Of a stretch of 31,392 nt of DNA, positions 14,285 to 22,312 are shown piece after piece (the first letter of the stretch is position 1; every line of letters starts with the position of its first letter). The position numbers were made by a program, and so were the translations under genes. The notes beneath the pieces were generated by a model. It was not told the origin of the DNA. It saw only the letters and a list, made by a program, of their open reading frames with translations, and did not search any database. Source of the stretch: UBA11606 sp039188975 (GTDB lineage Bacteria; Actinomycetota; Acidimicrobiia; Acidimicrobiales; Aldehydirespiratoraceae); assembly GCA_039188975.1 (NCBI GenBank), contig JBCCYT010000037.1, forward strand, positions 1 through 31,392, given 5' to 3'.

Positions 14285-15191
14285 GAGTGATCTGGCGGGG
14301 CTCAAACGCCTCGATGCGTTCGTCGCGGTGGCGGACGAACTTCATTTCGGGCGGGCAGCCGAACGCCTTCACATTGCACAACCCGCGCTGAGCCAACAGA
14401 TCCGACAGCTTGAACAGGACCTTGGGTTGCGTCTCCTGGAGCGCACGACGAGGCGAGTCGACCTGACTGCGGATGGTGTTGCCTTCCTGCCGCATGCCCG
14501 GCAGCTGCTGGTCTCAGCCCGCTCGGTGGTGCAAGCGGCTGACGAACTGCGAGCAGGCGCCCGTGGGCGACTGCGGGTGGGGTTCGTCGACTCCACGGCG
14601 TTCGATCTTGTGCCTCGATTCCTGCGGCGTTTCCGGGCGTCCTGGCCCGATGCCGAGGTGGAGCTCCACACGATGTCCTCGGACGAACAGGCCAGCGCGC
14701 TGACCGCGGGTCACATCGATCTTGGCGTCGCCCGGGCCGTACCGGCCCGCCCCGCTGTCGATTCCGCGGTGCTCGGACATGACCACGTGCTCTTGGCCGT
14801 GCCCGCATCGCATGGTGTCGCCGACCAACAAGCGGTGAGCCTTCGCCGTTTGCGCCATCAGACCTTCGTTGGATTCTCCCGCGCCAGCTCGCCGTCGCTG
14901 CACGCCGAGCTTCGAGCGTTGCTCGCCGCCCACGAGGTTGCGTACGACCCGGCGATCGAAGCGACCGAATACACGACGATTGTCGGCCTCGTCGCAGCTG
15001 GCGAGGGTGTCGCCCTCGTCCCAGCTGGAGTTCGTCGACTCCAGCTCCCCGACGTTCGCTATGTGCAGATCGCCGACAGCGATGCGAAGGTGGCACTGAT
15101 GCGCCTGACCCGTCGTGATGAGCCTCGGGCGATCGTGGCCAATGCGATCGCAGAACTCGCGCGCACCGTCGATCAGCGACGATCGTCATGA
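14283..15191 (+). CDS. LysR-family transcriptional regulator (sox-linked)
   Basis: A 302-aa LysR regulator. The N-terminal winged helix is ADELHFGRAAERLHIAQPAL with SQQIRQLEQDLGLRLLERT, and the effector domain follows from about residue 90 (GRLRVGFVDSTAFDLVPRFL) to VGLVAAGEGVALVPAG. It is divergent from soxB with 69 bases between, the usual arrangement for a LysR protein acting on its neighbour; control of sarcosine oxidase, perhaps with sarcosine as ligand, is inference. The ATG at 14283 is preferred to the TTG two codons earlier because TAACGT lies six bases before the ATG. The stop overlaps the start of the GNAT gene. Confidence 0.93.
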   Translation: MSDLAGLKRLDAFVAVADELHFGRAAERLHIAQPALSQQIRQLEQDLGLRLLERTTRRVDLTADGVAFLPHARQLLVSARSVVQAADELRAGARGRLRVGFVDSTAFDLVPRFLRRFRASWPDAEVELHTMSSDEQASALTAGHIDLGVARAVPARPAVDSAVLGHDHVLLAVPASHGVADQQAVSLRRLRHQTFVGFSRASSPSLHAELRALLAAHEVAYDPAIEATEYTTIVGLVAAGEGVALVPAGVRRLQLPDVRYVQIADSDAKVALMRLTRRDEPRAIVANAIAELARTVDQRRSS

Positions 15192-15697
15192 CCGTCGTCA
15201 TCCGGCCGGGCACCGCAGCCGACGCTCGAGCGTGCGCGGCGGTCCACGTGGCGTCGGCATCTCACGCGTATCGCGACATCTTCCCGCCGTCCGCAGCGGC
15301 TCCGACAGTCCAGGACCTGCTCCCGGATTGGGAGGACGTCACCTGGGTGGCCGAGGTCGATGGTGTCATCGTTGGCGGCGTGTGCGTTGGGGTGGAGGAG
15401 CGCTCGCCGACCGGTTGGATGCTGTCGCGGCTGTATGTGCATCCCGACCACTGGGGTGCAGGGCTCGGCACGCAGCTCCTCGATGCCGCAATCGCAACGG
15501 CGTTTGCAGCCGACGCCGATGTCATCCATCTCTGGGTGCTCGAACCGAATCGGCTCGCCCGGGCGTTGTACGAGCGTCGCGGTTGGCAGCGGGTCCCCGG
15601 GCCGACGCTTCCGAATGAGGGGACTACGGCGATCGACCTGCTGTATCGGCTTGAACGGCCGGTCGATGTCGCTCAGTCGTCGGCCACCACGCCGTAG
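15188..15697 (+). CDS. GNAT-family N-acetyltransferase
   Basis: A 169-aa acetyl-CoA-dependent transferase. It starts TVVIRPGTAADARACAAVHV, the usual GNAT first strand and helix. Motif A is SRLYVHPDHWGAGLGTQLLD (acetyl-CoA pyrophosphate loop W-G-A-G-L-G), and motif B is LWVLEPNRLARALYERRGW. It overlaps the LysR stop by four bases (ATGA) and is thus cotranscribed with the regulator. Its last 25 bases overlap the end of the convergent membrane protein gene. The substrate is not predictable. Confidence 0.93.
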   Translation: MTVVIRPGTAADARACAAVHVASASHAYRDIFPPSAAAPTVQDLLPDWEDVTWVAEVDGVIVGGVCVGVEERSPTGWMLSRLYVHPDHWGAGLGTQLLDAAIATAFAADADVIHLWVLEPNRLARALYERRGWQRVPGPTLPNEGTTAIDLLYRLERPVDVAQSSATTP

Positions 15698-16932
15698 CGT
15701 TCCACGCAACTGGTGTTGATCACTGCGATCCGCTCACCGCAGGTGAAGCCGGTTCGTTCCGGTTCGCTCTGGGGCCTCGAGTGCCAGTAGGCGAAGTCAC
15801 ATGCGACCATGTCGCCGTCGGTGCAGTCGAGCAAAACATCTGCCCATCCGCTCGAGGTGTCGTCGAAGTAGCCGTCGCCATCTTCGTCCACCATGCCGAT
15901 CGTGCACATCAGTTCACTCTGGAGGCCGCGGCCATCGCAGTCTTCCGCCAGCACCCAGTAGTCGCTGTCTTGCGGCGAGGTGCTGTAGAGCAGGTCGCAG
16001 GCGCGGTCGTCGTCAGCTCGGCATTGGTCGGCGAGAAGATCGAGGCCCGGGTCGTCGCCGAATGCCTGTGCGTCGCCGCCGAGGCCCATGATCATGTCCA
16101 TGGACGCCTCGGTGAGGCAGCGTTCCATCGTCTCGAAGCCGACGACCGGGTCGAGCCCCACCAGCACATCGGCGGGTTCTGGCAATTCGATGGCGATCTC
16201 CACGATGCAACGGGCCTCCTCGGTCGTGATTTGACCAGGGAGACCGGCGGTGTACCCGATCCGAAACCGCTCGAGTGAGTCGGCGCTCAGCATCGCGCTT
16301 GGTGCGCACACCGCGTAGGCGTTCACGACGTTGATCTGCTGCTCAGCGCCGGCCGCTGAGGTGTCGGTGAGGGCGGCGATGATGTCGTCCTCGTCGAGTC
16401 CGACGTCGTTGAGACACCGCACCTCGCTCGGGGTCAGGAGTTGTGGTGGGCTGTCGGTGTCGACATCGAGTGCGTCCAGCGCTTCATCGAGTCGTCGTTG
16501 TTGTTCGATCTCGTCGGCGAACGCCTGGCCCGCGACGGTCATCACGCCGAGCCCGCCGATCACCATGGCGGCCACGGCCCCGGCGGTTGCCGACTTTGCG
16601 GCGCGAAGCACGCTGTAGGCAATCCCGGCGATGACCACGATGCCGAAGGCGGCGCCCAGTGCGTAGGCGACGTCGTCGCGCTGGTTCATCGCTCGACCGG
16701 CAACGACGAGCGCGCCGAACGCGACCGCCGCGGCCGCACCGAGGTGCCAGCCGCGTGTGTTCGAGGGCCGCGGTGGTGGGGGAGGGGGTGGAATCGCGGT
16801 GCCTCCCCCAAGCGGTGGCGGCGGTGGCGGTGGCGGTGGTGGCGGTGGAATCTCGCCGGTTGGCCCCACGGGTGTCTCAGGCGGTTCGCCGCGGTCGGCG
16901 CCCCAGTGTCCGTCGTCTGCTCCGCCGTTCAT
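15673..16932 (-). CDS. Proline-rich membrane protein of unknown function
   Basis: A 419-aa protein I do not recognise as a named family. The N-terminal 60 residues hold two long proline runs (about 29-40 and 49-55) like the cytoplasmic tails of many actinobacterial membrane proteins. Three hydrophobic segments follow: AAAAVAFGALVVAG, AYALGAAFGIVVIAGIAY and AGAVAAMVIGGLGVMTVAG. The rest is an acidic, Cys-containing extracytoplasmic part. Its duplicated ~50-residue units are of the type LTPSEVRCLNDVGL...INVVNAYAVCAPSAM and ITTEEARCIVEIAI...VVGFETMERCLTEA. Near the end DEDGDGYFDDTSSGW looks like a calcium loop. The ATG at 16932 is chosen because TACGCT lies seven bases before it. An upstream extension of the frame is antisense to the next gene and was not used. 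Confidence 0.75.
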   Translation of the reverse strand: MNGGADDGHWGADRGEPPETPVGPTGEIPPPPPPPPPPPPLGGGTAIPPPPPPPRPSNTRGWHLGAAAAVAFGALVVAGRAMNQRDDVAYALGAAFGIVVIAGIAYSVLRAAKSATAGAVAAMVIGGLGVMTVAGQAFADEIEQQRRLDEALDALDVDTDSPPQLLTPSEVRCLNDVGLDEDDIIAALTDTSAAGAEQQINVVNAYAVCAPSAMLSADSLERFRIGYTAGLPGQITTEEARCIVEIAIELPEPADVLVGLDPVVGFETMERCLTEASMDMIMGLGGDAQAFGDDPGLDLLADQCRADDDRACDLLYSTSPQDSDYWVLAEDCDGRGLQSELMCTIGMVDEDGDGYFDDTSSGWADVLLDCTDGDMVACDFAYWHSRPQSEPERTGFTCGERIAVINTSCVERYGVVADD

Positions 16933-16939
16933 CGGGCCG

Positions 16940-16945
16940 AGCGTA
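16940..16945 (-). promoter_or_regulatory. -10 element TACGCT, leaderless promoter
   Basis: TACGCT on the minus strand is followed by seven bases and the ATG at 16932. It fixes the start of the proline-rich membrane protein. Confidence 0.55.
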
Positions 16946-17024
16946 GACGGATCGGGTTGCCCTCGAACAGGGTCCAGAGACCCATAGGGGTAGCTCGAAC
17001 CGGTCGGTCGGCCCGGGCCCGGCG

Positions 17025-17498
17025 CTAGCTCGGGTGGGCGAAGTCGTGGGATGCGGAGACGAGTGCCTTCACAATGTCGAGCTCGTCGTCGTTGCGAGGC
17101 CCGTAGACCATCACCACGTTGCGCGGGATGATGCCCCGAGCGGCCATGGGGTGATTCTCGGCCCAACCCCGTTCGATTGCGTGGCTGGCGATGTCGAGCG
17201 GCAGGTTGAGGTGCAGGCTCCCGTCGTCGGCCGGGTGAATGTGGCAGAACTCTCGGCCGACCATGAACGCATGCTCTGGTCCGGCGACGCACCCTTCGTC
17301 GAGCCACATGGCTCGGGCGCCCGGAACCGAGATCTGGGAGTGGACCTCTCGCACACACGGGAGATCGAACATGTGGGCGGCGACTTTCTGCTGGAGCTCG
17401 ATCGGCGCGAGCTGGTCGAGTTGGGTGTGAGGGTTGGTCGGCGTGGTCGATGGTCGATGGCCAGCACGGAGGGGCAGATCGTCGAGCAGGGAGAACAT
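17025..17498 (-). CDS. Luciferase-fold (DUF5519-like) domain protein
   Basis: A 157-aa protein. After a variable N terminus the conserved block reads FCHIHPADDGSLHLNLPLDIASHAIERGWAENHPMA followed by VMVYGPRNDDELDIVKALVSASHDFA. This is the pattern of the small actinobacterial family named for similarity to a luciferase domain; no light reaction or substrate is established for these stand-alone proteins. The histidines in HIHP and ENHP and the arginine of YGPR are the most conserved visible positions. The ATG at 17498 follows TAGGCT by six bases. It is divergent from a LysR gene, which may regulate it. Confidence 0.75.
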   Translation of the reverse strand: MFSLLDDLPLRAGHRPSTTPTNPHTQLDQLAPIELQQKVAAHMFDLPCVREVHSQISVPGARAMWLDEGCVAGPEHAFMVGREFCHIHPADDGSLHLNLPLDIASHAIERGWAENHPMAARGIIPRNVVMVYGPRNDDELDIVKALVSASHDFAHPS

Positions 17499-17504
17499 GA
17501 CGGC

Positions 17505-17510
17505 AGCCTA
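17505..17510 (-). promoter_or_regulatory. -10 element TAGGCT, leaderless promoter
   Basis: TAGGCT on the minus strand, six bases before the ATG at 17498. It faces away from the divergent LysR gene. Confidence 0.55.
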
Positions 17511-17544
17511 GAAAGACACACTGAAAAGCTCCAATAGAACATTT

Positions 17545-17562
17545 GCATCACATTGATAATGC
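17545..17562. promoter_or_regulatory. Candidate LysR operator GCAT-N10-ATGC
   Basis: An 18-bp inverted repeat, GCAT (17545-17548) and ATGC (17559-17562), inside an AT-rich island between the divergent luciferase-fold and LysR genes. The size and symmetry fit a LysR box. It contains ATTGATAA, also found before the other LysR gene in the window. Confidence 0.4.
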
Positions 17563-17577
17563 GTTACTTATGAAACG

Positions 17578-18492
17578 GTGATCAATCTCCGCCACCTCGA
17601 GACGTTCTTGGTCGTCGCTGACGAGTTGCACTTCGGTCGGGCCGCCAACCGACTGCACGTCGCCCAGCCGGCCGTGAGCCAGACCATCGCGGCACTGGAA
17701 GCCGAAGTCGGTGTGAAGCTCTTCGATCGTTCGAGTCGGGTCGTTCGATTGACGGCCGCCGGCTCGGCCTATGTCGATGAAGTCGAGGAGATCTTCCGCC
17801 AAATCACCCGGGCGAACACCTCGGCGCGGCTGGCCGACGAGGGGGTCCGCGGCCATCTCACGGTCGCGTTCACCGCCGTCTGCGCACTCGGCTTCTTGCC
17901 GGGCGTTGTGGTCGACTTCATCGGCCAGAATCCGGAAGTCGACGTCGAGCTTCGCCAACTCGGAACCGCAGAGCAGATCGATGCACTCTCCATCGGCGCG
18001 ATCGATGTCGGCTTCAGCATCCTCCCGGAATCACATGGGCCGGTGCACTCACGCCTGCTCACCCCCGACGAACTCCATCTCTTCATCCCGGCCGACGACC
18101 CGCTCGCTGCGCTCGACCGAATTTCGGTGGCGGACGCGATCACGCGACGCTTCCTCCTCCTGAGTCGTGAACGTGAGCCGTGTGTGCGCAAGACCTTCGA
18201 CCGACTCTGTGACACCCACGCCGTCGAGGGCGATGTCGTGATGGAAATCGACCATCTCGAATCGTTGCTCGCGTTCGTCGGAGCGGGCCTCGGCGTGTCC
18301 CTCGCCCCCTCGGTTGCTGCTGCGCTTCAGCTCGACGGCGTGCAATCGCGTCCACTCGACCCGCCCGTCCCGTCGGGTATCAGCGCGATCTGGGACCCCG
18401 ACGAGACGAGTCCCACAGCACAGCGATTTCTCGATCACCTCTGTGCCGCGATCGATGATGCCGGTGGTCTTGTCAACCCATCGGGCCGCTGA
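17578..18492 (+). CDS. LysR-family transcriptional regulator
   Basis: A 304-aa LysR protein. The DNA-binding part is INLRHLETFLVVADELHFG with RAANRLHVAQPAVSQTIAAL and LFDRSSRVVRLTAAG. The effector domain follows (GHLTVAFTAVCALGFLPGVV, IDALSIGAIDVGFSI, VGAGLGVSLAPSV). The start is GTG at 17578; the only nearby ATG (17570) is out of frame and terminates after two sense codons. It is separated by 79 bases from the divergent DUF5519-like gene and by 35 bases from the convergent F420-type oxidoreductase, so either neighbour could be a target. The ligand is unknown. Confidence 0.93.
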   Translation: MINLRHLETFLVVADELHFGRAANRLHVAQPAVSQTIAALEAEVGVKLFDRSSRVVRLTAAGSAYVDEVEEIFRQITRANTSARLADEGVRGHLTVAFTAVCALGFLPGVVVDFIGQNPEVDVELRQLGTAEQIDALSIGAIDVGFSILPESHGPVHSRLLTPDELHLFIPADDPLAALDRISVADAITRRFLLLSREREPCVRKTFDRLCDTHAVEGDVVMEIDHLESLLAFVGAGLGVSLAPSVAAALQLDGVQSRPLDPPVPSGISAIWDPDETSPTAQRFLDHLCAAIDDAGGLVNPSGR

Positions 18493-18527
18493 CCTTCACG
18501 GCCTCGCGACGAGGGCGAGACGGCACC

Positions 18528-19571
18528 TCACCGTCGGTAGGCCTCGACCACGGAACGAAGCTGGCTCGGGTTGACGCCGTGCATGATCACGCCATCACAG
18601 CCCATGGCGAGCTGAGCCTTGACTGCGGCGGCGCACTGCGACGGGGATCCGTTCGCCATCGGCTCCAACCACGCATCGGGAATCAGCGTTGCCACGTGCT
18701 CGAGGTCCTCGGTCGTACCGGTGTCGTCGAGTGCCCCTCGGAAGCCGGCGATGAACTCGTCGGCTCGGAAGGCATCGAGCGCCGCTGGATCCCATCCATT
18801 CGTGCGGACCATGAGATCGCCATACCCCTGGAGGTATGTCGCCAAGCGGCCAACGGTCTTCTTGAGGCGCACGTCCTCGGCGATGTCGTCGCTCACGACG
18901 GCGAAACACGACCACACCTGCACATCGTCGGGGTCACGTCCCGCCTCCACCGCCGCCTGCTTCACGGTCTCGACGCAGCGCCGAGTCGTTTCCTCGGTGA
19001 AGAACGTGTGGAGAATGACCTGGTCGAACGCCCGGCCCCCCAATTTCAGCGTCTCTGGCCCGAACGCACTGATACCCATCGGGAGGTGTTCGTCGAGCTC
19101 GGCATTGAGGTGGAGAACCGGGAACCGCCCGGCGGGGCCGTCATGGCGAACGATCACTTCGCCTCGAAACAGTCGGCGCATGATTCCAGCGAAATCCTCC
19201 ATCTGCGCCGTGGTGATTCGAGCGAGGCCGTAGGCATCTTGCATCCGGGCGATACCTCGACCGAGACCGAGCACGAACCGCCCGCCGGTGAGGCTTTGCA
19301 TCGTGTGGGCGAAGCCAGCGGTGACCATCGGATGACGCGTGTTGTGGTTGGTCACGCCGGTTGCGATGCCGATCCGCTCGCTGAGAGCACCGACGGCACC
19401 GCTCTGCACCGCTGCTTCCTTCTTGAAATACCGCTCGGAGATGAAGGCGTACCCGAGTCCGAGTTCTTCCGCCTCATGCACCTCATCGACGAGCGCCCGC
19501 GTGGTCTCGGGTGCTCCAGCCAGCGTGTAGAAGCCGAGTTCGGGATGGGCGACATCGAGGTCGGGAAGCAT
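18528..19571 (-). CDS. LLM-class F420-dependent oxidoreductase
   Basis: A 347-aa TIM-barrel enzyme of the luciferase-like monooxygenase class, in the actinobacterial branch that uses coenzyme F420. It begins PELGFYTLAGAPETTRALVD and shows LGLGYAFISERYFKKEA, GVTNHNTRHPMVTAGFAHTM and SLTGGRFVLGLGRGI, the standard LLM core. CDGVIMHGVNPSQL is at the C terminus. The ATG at 19571 is chosen because TACGTT lies exactly six bases upstream; the frame stays open further but would extend into the Nudix gene. The substrate is unknown; relatives act on hydrazone, ketone or alcohol substrates. It lies 25 bases downstream of the Nudix gene but has its own promoter. Confidence 0.9.
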   Translation of the reverse strand: MLPDLDVAHPELGFYTLAGAPETTRALVDEVHEAEELGLGYAFISERYFKKEAAVQSGAVGALSERIGIATGVTNHNTRHPMVTAGFAHTMQSLTGGRFVLGLGRGIARMQDAYGLARITTAQMEDFAGIMRRLFRGEVIVRHDGPAGRFPVLHLNAELDEHLPMGISAFGPETLKLGGRAFDQVILHTFFTEETTRRCVETVKQAAVEAGRDPDDVQVWSCFAVVSDDIAEDVRLKKTVGRLATYLQGYGDLMVRTNGWDPAALDAFRADEFIAGFRGALDDTGTTEDLEHVATLIPDAWLEPMANGSPSQCAAAVKAQLAMGCDGVIMHGVNPSQLRSVVEAYRR

Positions 19572-19577
19572 GTCGTG

Positions 19578-19583
19578 AACGTA
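19578..19583 (-). promoter_or_regulatory. -10 element TACGTT, leaderless promoter of the F420-type oxidoreductase
   Basis: TACGTT on the minus strand, six bases before the ATG at 19571 and between that ATG and the Nudix stop. It supports an independent leaderless transcript. Confidence 0.55.
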
Positions 19584-19596
19584 GTGGTCGACCGGG

Positions 19597-20031
19597 TCAG
19601 GCCGAGAACCCAAGAGACGCGTCGACAAGCGGCACGCGTGGAAGCGCCGCAACTTCGGCTACGTCAAACCACGCAGCCTCGACCGTCGTGTCGTCGCGCG
19701 CGAAGTCGGTGCGAAGCGTGCCCGCTGGGTCATGACCCGCAAAGACGATCGCCAGCGCTTGGCCGGGCCTGCCCTCGAACGACACCTCTTCGTCGAACCA
19801 TGTCGAGTGAAAGCCAAGTACCCGGCCGAGGGTGATGCGCAGGCCCGTCTCCTCGTCGAATTCCCGGAGCGCTGTCTGTTCCGGCGTCTCGCCGAACTCC
19901 ATCCCCCCGCCCGGCATCGTCCACGATCCTGTGTTCGGGTTACCCGGTTTTTCGAAGCGGGTCAGGAGAACGCGGCCGCGATCGTCGAAACATCGAACGT
20001 AAACCCCGGGCCGACACCATGTGTTGAGCAT
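19597..20031 (-). CDS. Nudix hydrolase
   Basis: A 144-aa hydrolase of nucleoside diphosphate-linked compounds. The Nudix box is complete: G42-x5-E48-x7-R56-E57-F58-D59-E60-E61-T62-G63-L64. The fold starts CRPGVYVRCFDDRGRVLLTR and ends with EAAWFDVAEVAALPRVP. The ATG at 20031 follows TACGAT (20039-20044) by seven bases. It is divergent from the MFS gene. The substrate, for example an oxidised nucleotide or a nucleotide sugar, cannot be told. Confidence 0.93.
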   Translation of the reverse strand: MLNTWCRPGVYVRCFDDRGRVLLTRFEKPGNPNTGSWTMPGGGMEFGETPEQTALREFDEETGLRITLGRVLGFHSTWFDEEVSFEGRPGQALAIVFAGHDPAGTLRTDFARDDTTVEAAWFDVAEVAALPRVPLVDASLGFSA

Positions 20032-20038
20032 CGTCGTG

Positions 20039-20044
20039 ATCGTA
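20039..20044 (-). promoter_or_regulatory. -10 element TACGAT, leaderless promoter of the Nudix gene
   Basis: TACGAT on the minus strand, seven bases before the ATG at 20031. The divergent MFS promoter at 20078-20083 lies 34 bases away. Confidence 0.55.
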
Positions 20045-20077
20045 GACGGCGCGTTCGTGTCGCCCCGCGGGACCGGT

Positions 20078-20083
20078 TACGGT
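20078..20083 (+). promoter_or_regulatory. -10 element TACGGT, leaderless promoter of the MFS gene
   Basis: TACGGT is followed by six bases and a TTG at 20090. This places the MFS start downstream of the GTG at 20021, which would otherwise overlap the 5' end of the Nudix gene. Confidence 0.5.
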
Positions 20084-20089
20084 CGCAGC

Positions 20090-21316
20090 TTGGCCGACGC
20101 CCCCCATTCCGACCGCTCCGTCTGGGCCGAGCTGCGGCGCTTGATCCCACCGCTCTACTTCCCCGTGCTGATGATGACGCTCGGGGTCGGCATCGTGTTG
20201 CCGATCGTGCCGTTGTATCTCGAAGACACGGGGCTGAGCCTTTCGCTCGTCGGTGTGGTCATCGGCGCGCTGGGTGTCGGAGCGGCGGTCGTCGGGGTTC
20301 CGGCGAGCGCCTTCGCAGAGCGCCGATCCAACGACCAGATGTTGTTGGTTGCGATCGCTGCCGCATCGACATCGATCGTCTTGTTCGGGCTCACGGAGTT
20401 CGCCGCCGCACTGATCGTCGTGCGGTTCGTCACCGGCGCAGGATTCGGTGCGTTGGGGCAGTCTCGGCAGCTCTTCATCACCCGAGGGGTGCCATTCGGG
20501 TTCCGCGGTCGAGTCAACTCCGCCATGGGTGGCACCCACCGCTTTGCGCTGGCGATTGGACCCGTCATCGGCGGTGCGGTCGCCGATGGATTCGGATTCG
20601 CAGCCGCCTTTGCGCTCGCAGGTGTCGTCGTGGGCCTCGGCTCGCTGTTTTGGTGGCTGCCAGGTGGTCGTGAGGACGCCGCGATCGTGGCTGCGTCCCC
20701 TCCGGTCGATGTGGTCGCATCACTTCGGCGACACCGGTGGCATGTTGCCCGCGGGGGCATCGGCCCGATGTTCATTCAGGCCGGACGAGAAGGGCGCTAT
20801 GTGGTGATCCCCCTGGTGGCCGACCGACTCGGCCTGTCGCTCGCCGAAATCGGCGGCCTTCTGGCGCTCGGGACCGTCGTCGACTTCGTCGTCTTCCCGT
20901 CATCGGGCATCCTCATGGATCGCTTCGGTCGCCTGTACGCGATCATTCCCGCGTTCAGCGTGATGGCGGTGGGTCTCGTCTTGCTCGGGCTGGCCGACGC
21001 CGCGGCGGACGTCGCGATCGCCAGTGTGCTGATCGGCGCGGGCAACGGCGTGACCTCCGGTGCTGTGTTGACGTTGGGGGCCGACCTTGCGCCCAAGGGG
21101 GAGGAGGGGCCGTATCTGGCCGGGTTCACCTTTGTCTCGAACCTTGGTCTGTTCCTCGGTCCGTTTGTGGTTGGGACGGTTGCCGACGTCGCCGGTCTCG
21201 ACGCGTCGGCGTTTGCGCTCGGCGCGATCTTGATGCTCGGCGTGGCCTGGATCGCCCTGGTCGTCGGCGAGACGGCCCGGCCAGCAAAAGGACCTGGTCA
21301 GCCCAGATCGGCGTAG
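20090..21316 (+). CDS. Major facilitator superfamily transporter
   Basis: A 408-aa polytopic protein of the drug:proton antiporter type with about 12 membrane helices. It starts ADAPHSDRSVWAELRRLIPPLYF, then TM1 VLMMTLGVGIVLPIVPLYLED. The family loop appears in degenerate form between TM2 and TM3 (AFAERRSNDQM). RFVTGAGFGALGQSRQLFITRG marks TM4-TM5, and GILMDRFGRLYAIIPAF the equivalent loop in the second half. A TTG start at 20090 is preferred on promoter spacing; GTG codons at 20057 or 20021 are alternatives that would add up to 23 residues without similarity. The last 19 bases overlap the convergent oxygenase gene. Substrate unknown; export is the usual direction. Confidence 0.88.
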   Translation: MADAPHSDRSVWAELRRLIPPLYFPVLMMTLGVGIVLPIVPLYLEDTGLSLSLVGVVIGALGVGAAVVGVPASAFAERRSNDQMLLVAIAAASTSIVLFGLTEFAAALIVVRFVTGAGFGALGQSRQLFITRGVPFGFRGRVNSAMGGTHRFALAIGPVIGGAVADGFGFAAAFALAGVVVGLGSLFWWLPGGREDAAIVAASPPVDVVASLRRHRWHVARGGIGPMFIQAGREGRYVVIPLVADRLGLSLAEIGGLLALGTVVDFVVFPSSGILMDRFGRLYAIIPAFSVMAVGLVLLGLADAAADVAIASVLIGAGNGVTSGAVLTLGADLAPKGEEGPYLAGFTFVSNLGLFLGPFVVGTVADVAGLDASAFALGAILMLGVAWIALVVGETARPAKGPGQPRSA

Positions 21317-22296
21317 TGCCGGCGGGCCACATCGGGGTGCGATCGCAGCCGCGTCTTGAGATTGTTTTCGCCGAACACCTTGAGGCCGACCCCATCGTGG
21401 TTTGCGCCCGGCGCGTCGGCGGCGAGTCGTGCTGGCAACTCGATGCGCTCGAACGGAAGCTCGAATCGAGGATTGAAGAAGTAGGCGATGGAGAGGCGGT
21501 CGGACCCTGCCGGTGGGCTCACAACCCGATGTGGGGTCGCTTTCAGGTAGCCGTCGGTCGCCGTTTCGAGCATCTCGCCGAGATTCATGAGATAGGCGCC
21601 CGGGATCGGGGTTGCGTCGACCATTCGGTCGCCGATCTGGACCTGAAGCCCGCCCGTGTCGTCTTGCAGAATGAACGTCAAGAGACCGGTATCGGAGTGG
21701 AGGCCGACGCCTTGTTGTGTCGCTGCTGCGGCCGCCGGCGCCGGGTAGTGGATGATCTTGAGGTGGACGTCGCTCTCGGGTACGAAGCCAGCGTCCCAGT
21801 GGTCGATCGCAAGCCCGAGTCCACACGCCAGCGCCCGGAGGGCGGCGAGCCCGACCGCCTCCATCGCGGCCATCCACTCCAACACGGTCGGGGCCATGGA
21901 CGGCAGCGAGGCCGGCCACTGATTGGGACCCCGCAAGCGAAGCCAGGCCGGATCACCCGGTCGAAGCGCCGGTGCGTCTTGCTCGGGCCCGAGGTCGATT
22001 TGTTCTCGCCAATCGGCTTGGCCGTTGGTGACCTCGTCGCCGAGGATCGTGTAGCCGCGAAACGCGGCCGAGTTCTCGATCGCGAGCGCCCGCCGATCGG
22101 CGGCCGGCAGCGCAAAGAACGCCTGGGCGGTCGAAAACATGGCGGCGTCGAGCTCGGGGGCGATGCCATGGCCGGTCAGATACACGAAGCCGATGTCGTG
22201 GGCTGCGCGCACGAGCGAACTGATGAAGGCTTCGCTGGCGGGGCTCGATGGGTCGTCGCGAAATGCCGTGAGGTCGAGCACGGGGAGCTCGGTCAT
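21298..22296 (-). CDS. Isopenicillin N synthase-like 2-oxoglutarate/Fe(II) oxygenase
   Basis: A 332-aa non-haem iron oxygenase. The N-terminal DIOX_N part is LPVLDLTAFRDDPSS with FVYLTGHGIAPEL. The iron ligands are H200 and D202 in GLHSDTGLLTFILQD and H256 in ATPHRVVS, and R267/S269 in DRLSIAYFF would bind 2-oxoglutarate. All positions needed for catalysis are present. It is the last gene of the same-strand block from 25515, 16 bases after the ABC ATPase, but TAGGCT six bases before its ATG suggests a separate leaderless promoter. The substrate is unknown; in bacteria such enzymes hydroxylate or desaturate small molecules. Confidence 0.92.
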   Translation of the reverse strand: MTELPVLDLTAFRDDPSSPASEAFISSLVRAAHDIGFVYLTGHGIAPELDAAMFSTAQAFFALPAADRRALAIENSAAFRGYTILGDEVTNGQADWREQIDLGPEQDAPALRPGDPAWLRLRGPNQWPASLPSMAPTVLEWMAAMEAVGLAALRALACGLGLAIDHWDAGFVPESDVHLKIIHYPAPAAAAATQQGVGLHSDTGLLTFILQDDTGGLQVQIGDRMVDATPIPGAYLMNLGEMLETATDGYLKATPHRVVSPPAGSDRLSIAYFFNPRFELPFERIELPARLAADAPGANHDGVGLKVFGENNLKTRLRSHPDVARRHYADLG

Positions 22297-22302
22297 GCAG
22301 GG

Positions 22303-22308
22303 AGCCTA
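22303..22308 (-). promoter_or_regulatory. -10 element TAGGCT, leaderless promoter of the 2OG oxygenase
   Basis: TAGGCT on the minus strand, six bases before the ATG at 22296, in the 16-base gap after the ABC gene. Confidence 0.5.
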
Positions 22309-22312
22309 GGGT

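Noticed and set aside
16780..16856. GGTGGC-type simple repeat as a regulatory or mobile sequence
   Set aside because: It is explained by the codons of the polyproline runs in the membrane protein.
16933..17358. N-terminal extension of the proline-rich membrane protein
   Set aside because: The extra residues are low-complexity Arg/Pro, overlap the DUF5519-like gene, and lie upstream of the -10 at 16940-16945.
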